Assembly: GCA_045577595.1 (NCBI GenBank)
Contig: JAZNIR010000042.1
Location: forward strand, 1-7,500
Direction of reading: 5' to 3'
DNA from: Scatosoma sp045577595
GTDB taxonomy: Bacteria; Bacillota; Clostridia; Christensenellales; Borkfalkiaceae
Length of the DNA: 7,500 nt
Position numbers and translations under genes: made by a program
Notes under the pieces: model-generated
The model's database searches: none
Told to the model about the DNA's origin: nothing
The model's input: the letters and a program-made list of their open reading frames with translations, nothing else
Shown: piece after piece, positions 1 through 5,996 of the stretch
How positions within the stretch are numbered: the stretch's first letter is position 1
Layout: each line of letters opens with the position of its first letter

Positions 1-587
1 TGTATATAAATAAACTTCCAACGGCGGACTTTCCAAAAGAAGAAAAACCGCCCGTCGTAGCTTGTTTCGATATGATAAATCCCTACCGTCAAACGGCGTA
101 CGGCTTTATCAAGCGCGCTATCTACTTGACAATCGAAAATAACCGTCAAAAGGTTATGACGAACGTATTTTAACAAGTTAATTAAATACGTATTCAATTC
201 TTGATAATCCCGACAAAACAAAAGAACGTCCGCTTCTTGGATATAAACAACGCTTCCACGCGGTAAATATTGTACGTCGTAATCGGGATTAGGCAAGCCT
301 AACCGCTGGACGTCTACGTAATGCGTATATAATTTTTTCCGCCTATTCAAAAGAATTTTGATAGACGAAAAATATAAACGGTCGGATATTTCAAGCTTAA
401 TCCGATTTTCCTTGTAGTAATCGTTTGCAAGGCTTTTTGCTTCTTCTACCCTATATTTTCTATGCTTTTTATAATCCGCGCGTATCATAGCGGTACAAAA
501 AGAAGTTTTTCCTATACCTTGCGGACCGCGTACAACATATACCCCACTTGGTAACGGCTCTTTACGTATTGCTCGCGTTAAATTCAT
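1..587 (-). CDS. Zot/pI-like P-loop ATPase, 3' part beyond window edge
   Basis: The minus strand is open from an ATG at 585-587 to position 1 without a stop, giving 195 residues of a gene that continues off the window. An AAAGGA ribosome binding site lies at about 593-598, supporting this start. A Walker A motif, GPQGIGKT, occupies residues 21-28. A hydrophobic strand at 112-119 ending in YIQEA sits where a Walker B (usually DE) is expected. Residues 143-166 then show an RH, a strand ending FDCQ (151-154) and D-x3-DKAVRRL, resembling the 'RH...TQ...id..iR.l' stretch of Zot/pI assembly ATPases of filamentous phages. In that family the protein sits at the inner membrane and drives virion extrusion. 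The membrane segment expected further on would lie outside the window. The family call is by pattern only; another P-loop ATPase of mobile-element origin is possible. No other phage gene is visible. Confidence 0.55.
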   Translation of the reverse strand, partial: MNLTRAIRKEPLPSGVYVVRGPQGIGKTSFCTAMIRADYKKHRKYRVEEAKSLANDYYKENRIKLEISDRLYFSSIKILLNRRKKLYTHYVDVQRLGLPNPDYDVQYLPRGSVVYIQEADVLLFCRDYQELNTYLINLLKYVRHNLLTVIFDCQVDSALDKAVRRLTVGIYHIETSYDGRFFFFWKVRRWKFIYI

Positions 588-812
588 AATTTTTCCTTTC
601 AATGCGTATTATTTCAATTTTAAAAGCTGTATTTTACGAATAGTTGTTTGTATTTTGATACTTCATTTTCGTAATACCCCACCGACAAAGTTTTTCTATG
701 TACAGCATCGTTTATCGTATATCTTGAAATTTTAACGGCGTAGTTTTATCGTAGACTTTACAATTTCATTAAAAAATCTTTGCAACTTTTCGGAAAATCT
801 ACGCTTTTATTA
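588..812. other. AT-rich intergenic region, no clear gene
   Basis: This stretch separates the ATPase gene from the divergent recombinase gene. I see no tRNA, no strong terminator and no good dif-like site. Two copies of TTTATCGTA at 711-719 and 745-753 lie 34 nt apart. Only tiny frames exist, for example a 24-codon minus-strand frame at 634-708 without a convincing ribosome binding site. The promoter of the ATPase gene should lie here, but I could not define its boxes. Confidence 0.4.
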
Positions 813-841
813 TTGACAAAGCTAGTCGTTCGTTGTACAAT
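813..841 (+). promoter_or_regulatory. Sigma-A type promoter of the tyrosine recombinase gene
   Basis: TTGACA at 813-818 and TACAAT at 836-841 are separated by exactly 17 nt, close to the vegetative consensus. Transcription is expected to begin about 6-8 nt after the -10 box, at about 847-849. This coincides with the ATG at 848-850, so the mRNA would have little or no leader. It also rules out the in-frame TTG at 833 as the start in this transcript, because that codon overlaps the -10 box. Confidence 0.75.
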
Positions 842-847
842 AGAAAT

Positions 848-1921
848 ATGAAACGGGAAAATTATTATACAAAACGAAATATTCAAGATATTGACAGAAT
901 TGGGGAGCTTTTACAAGAACTCCCCTCTTTTTGCGAAGATTATTTTTTAGGAATTGAATCGCGGACAAGTTGTCAAACCCGTTTAAAATATGCTTACGAT
1001 TTACGCATTTTCTTTGATTTTTTATGTAAAAAACGTTATAAAAATTTAGACGTATTGGATTTAACGCTGGAAAATTTAGAAGGGATTACGCATAACGATA
1101 TCGAGCTGTTTTTAAGCTATTTATCCCACTATCGTTTTCACGATAAAGCGCTTTCTTGCGACGAACGGGCAAAAGCTCGAAAACTTTCCGCCGTACGCGC
1201 TTTATTTAAATATTTCTTTAATAAAGGTATGATTGACGTGGATAACGCTGCAAAAGTGGCTACGCCGAAACTGCACGATAAAGAAATAATACGGTTGGAT
1301 TCGGGCGAAGTTGAAGAATTGATTAAAGTTGCCGAATCGGGCAACGGACTTTCCCGCCACGCTACCGGTTATCATAATAAAACGAAAATCCGCGATACGG
1401 CGATACTTACCCTATTTTTAGGGACGGGTATCCGTATTAGCGAATTGGTGGGATTGGATAACGACAGTTTTGATTTTTCGGAAAATTCCTTTCTCGTTAC
1501 GAGAAAAGGCGGAAATCAAGCGATTTTGTATTTTTCAGACGAAGTAAAATACGCGTTGCAAGAATACATAGCGGAAAAATCAAACGACGCGAAAATCCCC
1601 AAAGAAGAAACGGCGTTTTTCTTATCTATGCAATATAAGCGGATTAACGTGCGTTCGGTGGAAATTCTCGTTAAAAAATACAGTAAAATCGTATCTCCGC
1701 TTAAAAAAATTACCCCCCACAAACTTCGTAGTACGTACGGTACACGCTTATACAATTCTACGGGCGATATTTACGTCGTCGCCGACGTACTCGGGCATCG
1801 GGACGTGAATACGACGAAAAGGCATTACGCAGCAATTACGGAAGAAAACCGTCGTCGCGTAGCAAATGCCGTAAAATTGCGCTCGGATACGGAAAACGAC
1901 GAAAATAACCCGAAAAATTAA
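848..1921 (+). CDS. XerC/XerD-family tyrosine recombinase
   Basis: The product (357 aa) is a site-specific recombinase of the lambda-integrase superfamily, which cuts and rejoins DNA through a 3'-phosphotyrosine. All expected catalytic residues are visible: Arg196 in GTGIRISEL, Lys220 in TRKGG, His291 and Arg294 in HKLR, His317 in LGHRD and nucleophile Tyr327. An N-terminal SAM-like DNA-binding domain (about residues 20-130, with AYDLRIFFDFL) precedes the catalytic domain. The length exceeds the roughly 300 aa of classical XerC/D. ATG 848 is chosen because the promoter just upstream would start transcription there; the open frame extends back to TTG 833 inside the -10 box. hflX follows after 19 nt on the same strand, so the two probably form an operon. 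Neighbours hflX and lexA suggest a resident cellular recombinase (chromosome dimer resolution is plausible) rather than a phage integrase, although a Zot-like gene lies on the other side. Confidence 0.88.
   Translation: MKRENYYTKRNIQDIDRIGELLQELPSFCEDYFLGIESRTSCQTRLKYAYDLRIFFDFLCKKRYKNLDVLDLTLENLEGITHNDIELFLSYLSHYRFHDKALSCDERAKARKLSAVRALFKYFFNKGMIDVDNAAKVATPKLHDKEIIRLDSGEVEELIKVAESGNGLSRHATGYHNKTKIRDTAILTLFLGTGIRISELVGLDNDSFDFSENSFLVTRKGGNQAILYFSDEVKYALQEYIAEKSNDAKIPKEETAFFLSMQYKRINVRSVEILVKKYSKIVSPLKKITPHKLRSTYGTRLYNSTGDIYVVADVLGHRDVNTTKRHYAAITEENRRRVANAVKLRSDTENDENNPKN
902..932 (+). promoter_or_regulatory. Possible terminator-like hairpin early in recombinase gene
   Basis: GGGGAG at 902-907 pairs perfectly with CTCCCC at 920-925 around a 12-nt loop, followed by TCTTTTT at 926-932. 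The shape resembles an intrinsic terminator, about 55 nt into the coding sequence. The stem is short and the sequence encodes ordinary-looking residues (ELLQELPSF), so this may be chance. Confidence 0.2.
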
Positions 1922-1940
1922 GTCAATCCCCTTTCTTAAT

Positions 1941-3386
1941 ATGTACACGAATATAAAAAAAGAATTAGAAAAAATTTATATTATACAGCCGATTACCTTC
2001 GATAATGCTAAAAAATACCGCGTCTTACAAGAAGAAGCGGTATCTTTAATCGAAAGCGCTGGCGCGCTTTATGCGGGCACAATTTATCAAAACGTACGGG
2101 AAATCCATTCGGCAACGTTTATCGGTGAAGGGAAATTGCAAGAATTAAAAGAACGTTTATGGGGATTAGACGACGTTACCGTACTTTTTAACGGCGAACT
2201 TACCCCCTCGCAAACGTTAAACGTATCCGCTTGTTTAGACAACCGAAAAGTAATTGATAGAACGACTTTAATCTTGGATATTTTCGCGAAAAACGCAAAA
2301 TCAAGCGAAGGGAAACTACAAGTAGAATTAGCGCAATTAAAGTATCTTTATCCCCGTTTAAAAGGAAAAGGCGTTGCCCTTTCTAGGCTTGGCGGTGGCG
2401 TGGGTACGCGCGGTCCTGGCGAAACGCAATTAGAAACGGATAGACGATATATTCGCGGTAGATTAAAATTTTTAGAAAACCGATTAAAAGAGATGCAAAA
2501 AAGGCGTTTGTTGCAATCGTCGCACCGCAAAAAAACGGAAACGAAAACGATAGCGCTCGTCGGATACACGAATACGGGCAAGTCCACCCTTTTAAATTTG
2601 CTTACGGGCGCGGAGACGTACGTTAAAAACGAATTGTTTGCTACGTTGGATACTACCGCGCGGAAATTTACAGTCGACGGTGTGGAATTTTTATTGGTGG
2701 ATACGGTTGGTTTTTTGCAAGATTTACCGCATAATTTGATTGAAGCTTTTAAATCCACATTGGAAAGCGCTTTGGATTGCGACCTTGCTTTAATCGTGTG
2801 CGACGCGTCGGGAGAATACGATATGCAATTACAAACGACGTTACAAACGCTGTCGGAAATGCAATTTCAATCCCCCTATTTAGTCGTTATGAATAAATGC
2901 GACGCCGTTTCCGATTTTTCCGCCTTTCCGTACGAAAGCGTTGCCGTTTCAGCAAAAACACAGTTTGGCATACCTAAATTAAAACGTGAAATTTTGCGTA
3001 AATTCACGAATTCGTTCGTTTTCTATAAGTTGTTCGTCCCTTATGAAAAGACGGCGGAATTTAACCGTTTAAAAGCATTTTATACGGCAAGACGAGCGGA
3101 ATATTCAGGCGACGGACAAATTATTTACGCCACCGTTCTTACGCGCCACGCGCCACTTTTTCAACCGTACGTTATCGAAACGGAAAAAATATACCCGCTT
3201 TTGCCGTATATAGCAAAAGCGGTCGTTTTATTCTTTGTATTCGTCGGGCGAAGTGTAAATTTTATCAATTTTAATCGACGCTACGTCGTCAAATTCAATG
3301 CATTTTCCACAATTATCGCAAACTTTATTCGGGTCGAGGTCGCAAGTTTCACATTCCAAACAACCGATACATTCCCTATCGTATAA
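1941..3386 (+). CDS. hflX: HflX ribosome-associated GTPase, with unusual C-terminal extension
   Basis: HflX is an Obg-HflX GTPase that binds the 50S subunit and splits stalled ribosomes under stress. The HflX N-terminal domain (about residues 15-190) includes GEGKLQEL and the glycine-rich RLGGGVGTRGPGETQLETDR segment, followed by a helical linker. The G domain starts near residue 202, with G1 GYTNTGKS at 208-215, G3 DTVGF at 254-258 and G4 NKCD at 318-321. The family's usual end is expected near residue 412 (PYVI). Here the frame continues for 69 more residues through a terminator hairpin and antisense to most of the cysteine-rich gene. That tail is probably not native HflX sequence; a one-base difference near the six-A run at 3184-3189 could connect to a TAG at 3211-3213. 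No ribosome binding site precedes ATG 1941; CCCCTTTC lies there instead. It is probably cotranscribed with the recombinase gene. Confidence 0.93.
   Translation: MYTNIKKELEKIYIIQPITFDNAKKYRVLQEEAVSLIESAGALYAGTIYQNVREIHSATFIGEGKLQELKERLWGLDDVTVLFNGELTPSQTLNVSACLDNRKVIDRTTLILDIFAKNAKSSEGKLQVELAQLKYLYPRLKGKGVALSRLGGGVGTRGPGETQLETDRRYIRGRLKFLENRLKEMQKRRLLQSSHRKKTETKTIALVGYTNTGKSTLLNLLTGAETYVKNELFATLDTTARKFTVDGVEFLLVDTVGFLQDLPHNLIEAFKSTLESALDCDLALIVCDASGEYDMQLQTTLQTLSEMQFQSPYLVVMNKCDAVSDFSAFPYESVAVSAKTQFGIPKLKREILRKFTNSFVFYKLFVPYEKTAEFNRLKAFYTARRAEYSGDGQIIYATVLTRHAPLFQPYVIETEKIYPLLPYIAKAVVLFFVFVGRSVNFINFNRRYVVKFNAFSTIIANFIRVEVASFTFQTTDTFPIV
3195..3222. terminator. Bidirectional intrinsic terminator between hflX and the Cys-rich gene
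   Basis: CCGCTTTTGC (3195-3204) and GCAAAAGCGG (3213-3222) form a perfect 10-bp stem with an 8-nt loop. A T-rich tract follows on the plus strand (TCGTTTTATTCTTT), and on the minus strand the hairpin is followed by GTATATTTTTTCC. It fits two convergent genes ending here. The Cys-rich stop codon is at 3228-3230, but the hflX frame reads straight through. Confidence 0.8.
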
Positions 3387-3419
3387 TACGCATTCGCCAC
3401 CGATTTTTCTTTCCGTCAT
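3228..3419 (-). CDS. Small eight-cysteine protein, function unknown
   Basis: This 63-aa cytosolic-looking protein has no signal peptide or membrane segment. Eight cysteines fall at residues 10, 17, 20, 23, 26, 34, 37 and 40. They form CxxCxxCxxC and CxxCxxC runs around an LDPNKVCDNCGKC segment, suggesting metal binding (zinc or an iron-sulfur cluster); the remaining C-terminus is acidic. A ribosome binding site (AAAAGGA) lies about 9 nt before the ATG, and a good promoter lies further upstream at 3453-3480, so it is a real gene rather than a shadow of hflX, which overlaps it antisense. I recognise the general type as a small conserved Clostridia protein often near lexA but know no assigned function. 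Divergence from lexA with a shared operator candidate suggests possible SOS control. Confidence 0.8.
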   Translation of the reverse strand: MTERKIGGECVLYDRECIGCLECETCDLDPNKVCDNCGKCIEFDDVASIKIDKIYTSPDEYKE

Positions 3420-3452
3420 AACTATAATTCCTTTTTATTTTTTCTATATACT

Positions 3453-3480
3453 ATTATAGCAAAATTTTTTAAAAAATCAA
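3453..3480 (-). promoter_or_regulatory. Promoter of the Cys-rich protein gene
   Basis: Read on the minus strand, TTGATT (3475-3480) and a perfect TATAAT (3453-3458) are 16 nt apart. The start codon is about 33 nt downstream of the -10 box, leaving a normal leader with a ribosome binding site. Confidence 0.65.
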
Positions 3481-3490
3481 GCGTTTGTTA

Positions 3491-3504
3491 CAAACATTTG
3501 TTTG
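3491..3504. promoter_or_regulatory. Candidate LexA operator (SOS box)
   Basis: CAAAC-ATTT-GTTTG is an inverted repeat with the spacing of the Gram-positive LexA/DinR box (CGAAC-N4-GTTCG), differing at one position in each arm. It overlaps the -35 box of the lexA promoter and lies 10 nt beyond the -35 box of the divergent gene, so it could control both. A further GTTTG at 3483-3487 makes a second, tighter palindrome (GTTTG-TTA-CAAAC) sharing the left arm. Confidence 0.5.
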
Positions 3505-3530
3505 CTTTTTTAAAAAATATGTGTTATAAT
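3502..3530 (+). promoter_or_regulatory. lexA promoter
   Basis: TTGCTT (3502-3507) and a perfect TATAAT (3525-3530) are 17 nt apart. The start codon at 3563 is 32 nt downstream of the -10 box. The -35 box overlaps the candidate LexA operator, as expected for autoregulation. Confidence 0.7.
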
Positions 3531-3562
3531 GATAATAGTAGTTATATATTGGGGTGTCGATT

Positions 3563-4159
3563 ATGGTAAACGAAGAAAAATTGATTAAGGTAATGGATTA
3601 TATCCGTAAATTTTCCGAAGAATACGGTTATACGCCGTCCGTGCGTGAAATCAGTAAAGAATGCGGTATTAAATCCACCGCCACCGTACACAGCTATATT
3701 GAAAAATTACAGTCCAAAGGTTATTTAAATAAAACGGACAATAAAAAGCGCGCGGTTACGATTGGCAAAAGTTCGGGCGTTTCCATTCCCCTTATCGGTA
3801 CGGTTACGGCTGGTCAACCGATATTCGCTTACGAAAACTACGAAGATTATTATACCTTCCCCGTCGGCGAATTTAAAGGCGAAGAGCTGTTTATGTTGCG
3901 CGTACAAGGTACGTCTATGATTAACGCGGGCATAATGGACGGCGACAAAATTATCGTTCGTCGCGCGCAAACGGCAAAAAACGGCGAAATCGTCGTGGCG
4001 CTCGTAGACGACAGCGCGACGGTAAAACGTTTCTATCAACGCGGTAACGTCGTAATTTTACACCCTGAAAACGAAACGCTTTCCGATATGGTATTTCAAC
4101 CGCAAGAAGTTTCTATTTTAGGGAAAGTTATCGGCTTGATGCGTACGGATATTTCTTAA
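3563..4159 (+). CDS. lexA: LexA repressor, SOS regulator and self-cleaving protease
   Basis: LexA represses DNA-damage genes until RecA filaments trigger its self-cleavage. The N-terminal winged helix-turn-helix spans residues 1-65 (YTPSVREIS, then TATVHSYIEKL as recognition region). The cleavage bond Ala83-Gly84 lies in TVTAGQP. The S24 peptidase domain follows with nucleophile Ser118 (GTSM) and general base Lys155 (TVKRF). At 198 aa it is family-typical. ATG 3563 is preferred over in-frame GTG 3554 because the only Shine-Dalgarno-like run, GGGGTG at 3551-3556, lies about 6 nt before the ATG and includes that GTG. It is a monocistronic gene with its own promoter, operator candidate and terminator. 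All catalytic positions are intact, so the protein should be functional. Confidence 0.96.
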   Translation: MVNEEKLIKVMDYIRKFSEEYGYTPSVREISKECGIKSTATVHSYIEKLQSKGYLNKTDNKKRAVTIGKSSGVSIPLIGTVTAGQPIFAYENYEDYYTFPVGEFKGEELFMLRVQGTSMINAGIMDGDKIIVRRAQTAKNGEIVVALVDDSATVKRFYQRGNVVILHPENETLSDMVFQPQEVSILGKVIGLMRTDIS

Positions 4160-4183
4160 TTTGGATAAAAATTGGATAAAAAA

Positions 4184-4206
4184 ACACCCGATTGGGTGTT
4201 TTTTTT
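4184..4206. terminator. Bidirectional terminator between lexA and rluB
   Basis: ACACCC (4184-4189), loop GATT and GGGTGT (4194-4199) form the stem, followed by seven Ts on the plus strand. The A run at 4178-4183 gives a T tract on the minus strand. It lies 25 nt after the lexA stop and 3 nt beyond the rluB stop, so it serves both convergent genes. An imperfect duplication of TTGGATAAAA sits just before it (4161-4181). Confidence 0.85.
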
Positions 4207-4208
4207 CG

Positions 4209-4913
4209 TTAAATACCTTTTAAATATAAAATTTCGTCTTCGATAAGTTTTCGCACTTCGCCACGATTAAGCCCCGTCAATTTTAATTTACCGATACTGA
4301 TTCGTTTTAAAAATTCCACGTTTCTTCCAATCGCTTCAAACATACGGCGGACTTGACGGTTTCGCCCTTCGGTAATCGTAACGTGTACTTTCGTGTACGC
4401 TTTATTCGTTTCTACGATATGCGCTTTGCATTTCTTCGTCATAACGCCGTCCAGTTCAATACCCGAACGGATACGGTTTAAATCCTTTTCCACCATCGTC
4501 CCCTCAATGCGCGCCATATACGTTTTAGGAACTTCGGTGGTTGGATGCGTTAAACGGTACGCCGTTTCGCCGTCGTTGGTTAAAATCAACAAACCTTCCG
4601 TCTCGTAATCCAATCTACCGACGGGAAAAACGCGCCCCGCCGTTTCGGGTAATAAATCCATAACCGTCTTTCTGCCCCTATCGTCGGAAACGCTACAAAT
4701 AACCCCTTTGGGTTTATTCATAAGATAATATTCTTCTTGTTTTTCATTGGCAACGAGCGCTATATCGTCCACTGAAACCACGTCGCCGTCTTCTATAATC
4801 GAGCCAAGTAAAGCAATTTGTCCGTTGATTTTCACCCGTCCGTTTGCAATCATTTCGTCTGCGTGTCGACGGCTGGCAACGCCTTGTTCTGCTAAAAATT
4901 TATTGATTCGCAT
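4209..4913 (-). CDS. rluB: RluB/RsuA-family rRNA pseudouridine synthase
   Basis: This 234-aa enzyme isomerises a uridine to pseudouridine in rRNA; the RluB branch acts on 23S rRNA during ribosome assembly. An S4 RNA-binding domain occupies residues 1-60 (MRINKFLAEQGVASRRHADEMI). The catalytic domain starts near residue 61, with NKPKG and the signature GRLDYETEGLL, in which Asp102 is the nucleophile. RNRQVRRMFEAIG near residue 185 is the family's C-terminal motif. Length and architecture are normal. It is the last gene of the minus-strand cluster, 29 nt after the carboxypeptidase stop, and ends at a shared terminator. The ribosome binding site is weak (GGAAGAGAAAG). RsuA/RluE-type specificity cannot be excluded from motifs alone, but the position beside a dac gene and scpB matches rluB in Bacillota. 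Confidence 0.92.
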   Translation of the reverse strand: MRINKFLAEQGVASRRHADEMIANGRVKINGQIALLGSIIEDGDVVSVDDIALVANEKQEEYYLMNKPKGVICSVSDDRGRKTVMDLLPETAGRVFPVGRLDYETEGLLILTNDGETAYRLTHPTTEVPKTYMARIEGTMVEKDLNRIRSGIELDGVMTKKCKAHIVETNKAYTKVHVTITEGRNRQVRRMFEAIGRNVEFLKRISIGKLKLTGLNRGEVRKLIEDEILYLKGI

Positions 4914-4942
4914 AATTCTTTCTCTTCCGTTTCGCTTTTTTC

Positions 4943-5995
4943 TTATAGTTTATATAAATTCCCCGAAAAAAGCAACTGATTTGAAAGATATATTTCAAAA
5001 ATACCGATAATTTTTTCTTTAATTAGCAGAAAAGTCGGTTTTTTAACGGCGTAAGTCTTGATTTCCAACAAAGCTTTTTCTTCTTCCATCAACGGATAAG
5101 AAAAACCTTCTTTTGCATAAGCGGAAACGCTTTTACCGTTAAGGGTTAAATCAAACGTTTGTCCGTCTTGCACGATAGGCGTATATTGATACGCTTTAAA
5201 CGCGTCTTCTAAAAGTTGCGTAGAACGTTCGTACATAGACGGCGAATTTAAAACGGTGCATACGAGCGTCGTATTTTCGCGCGTAGCGGCGGAGACAAGA
5301 CATCTGCCGGCTTGTTTCGTATAGCCCGTTTTTACCCCGATTGCCCCTTTTAAATTGTATAGTAATTTGTTTTTATTCTTCCAATTTTTCGGCTGATAAT
5401 ATTTCGTGGAAACGATTTCTTTAAAATCGTCGTTTTGCATTGCGTAGCAAGTGATATAACTTAAATCTTTTGCCGTCGTATAATGATTTTCACAAGGCAA
5501 ACCGTGTGGATTTTTAAAACTGCTCTTTACTGCCCCCGCCTTTTGCGCCGTTTCGTTCATTTTAGCGGAAAAATTTTCAATAGAACCGCCAAAACGCAAG
5601 GCAAGCGCCGTTGCGCAGTCGTTACCGGAACGTAACATCAAACCGTACAATAAATCCTTTATGGTGTAAGAATCCCCGCTTTTTAAATACACGGACGAAC
5701 CTTCAATGCCCGTCGCTTCGGGTGGAATGATAATATTTTCGTCGACGTTAAAACATTCTTCCAAAACGGTGATTGCCGTTAGAATTTTCGTCGTACTTGC
5801 CATTGGCAGAGGCGTGTCGGCGGAATAAGCGTATAAAATCCGCCGTGAATTTACTTCCATTACGCATTCCGCTTTCGATTGCACGCACGCACAAGTGCTC
5901 CCGTTTGCACGGATTTTGGGGATATTTATCGTTGAAAAACCCGAAAAAAGCAAGGATACCAAAAGGATTTTAAGTTTTTTTGCCAATTTTTTCAT
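4943..5995 (-). CDS. D-alanyl-D-alanine carboxypeptidase (DacB/DacF type, peptidase S11)
   Basis: This 350-aa penicillin-binding protein trims the terminal D-alanine of peptidoglycan stem peptides outside the membrane. A signal peptide covers about residues 1-30 (KKLAKKLK then a hydrophobic core, likely cut near Ala30). The three serine-penicillin-binding motifs are intact: SxxK as Ser67-TT-Lys70, SGN at 123-125 and KTG at 222-224. The C-terminus ends within the S11 beta domain, and no clear amphipathic membrane anchor follows, so it is somewhat shorter than Bacillus DacB/DacF (about 380-390 aa). Three cysteines near the mature N-terminus (35, 37, 44) are unusual. The start ATG follows the ytfJ stop after one nucleotide, implying translational coupling. 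Cluster position suggests the sporulation-related DacB/DacF role in cortex or wall maturation, but a vegetative role is possible. Confidence 0.93.
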   Translation of the reverse strand: MKKLAKKLKILLVSLLFSGFSTINIPKIRANGSTCACVQSKAECVMEVNSRRILYAYSADTPLPMASTTKILTAITVLEECFNVDENIIIPPEATGIEGSSVYLKSGDSYTIKDLLYGLMLRSGNDCATALALRFGGSIENFSAKMNETAQKAGAVKSSFKNPHGLPCENHYTTAKDLSYITCYAMQNDDFKEIVSTKYYQPKNWKNKNKLLYNLKGAIGVKTGYTKQAGRCLVSAATRENTTLVCTVLNSPSMYERSTQLLEDAFKAYQYTPIVQDGQTFDLTLNGKSVSAYAKEGFSYPLMEEEKALLEIKTYAVKKPTFLLIKEKIIGIFEIYLSNQLLFSGNLYKL

Positions 5996-5996
5996 T

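Noticed and set aside
634..708. Minus-strand 24-codon frame upstream of the ATPase gene
   Set aside because: No convincing ribosome binding site, no membrane segment or recognisable motif, and the length is easily reached by chance.
588..847. Possible dif/Xer target site between the ATPase and recombinase genes
   Set aside because: No stretch matches both half-sites of the Bacillota or Proteobacteria dif consensus; similarity near 602-625 is only partial.
833..847. TTG 833 as start of the recombinase
   Set aside because: It overlaps the -10 box of a near-consensus promoter and would not be in the transcript.
2348..2758. 136-codon minus-strand frame inside hflX
   Set aside because: Antisense shadow of the HflX linker and G1-G3 region, with no family resemblance.
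3554..3562. GTG 3554 as lexA start
   Set aside because: The codon is part of the likely Shine-Dalgarno run for ATG 3563, which gives the normal LexA N-terminus.
4161..4181. Tandem TTGGATAAAA repeat before the lexA terminator
   Set aside because: Two short AT-rich copies; likely a small local duplication without function.
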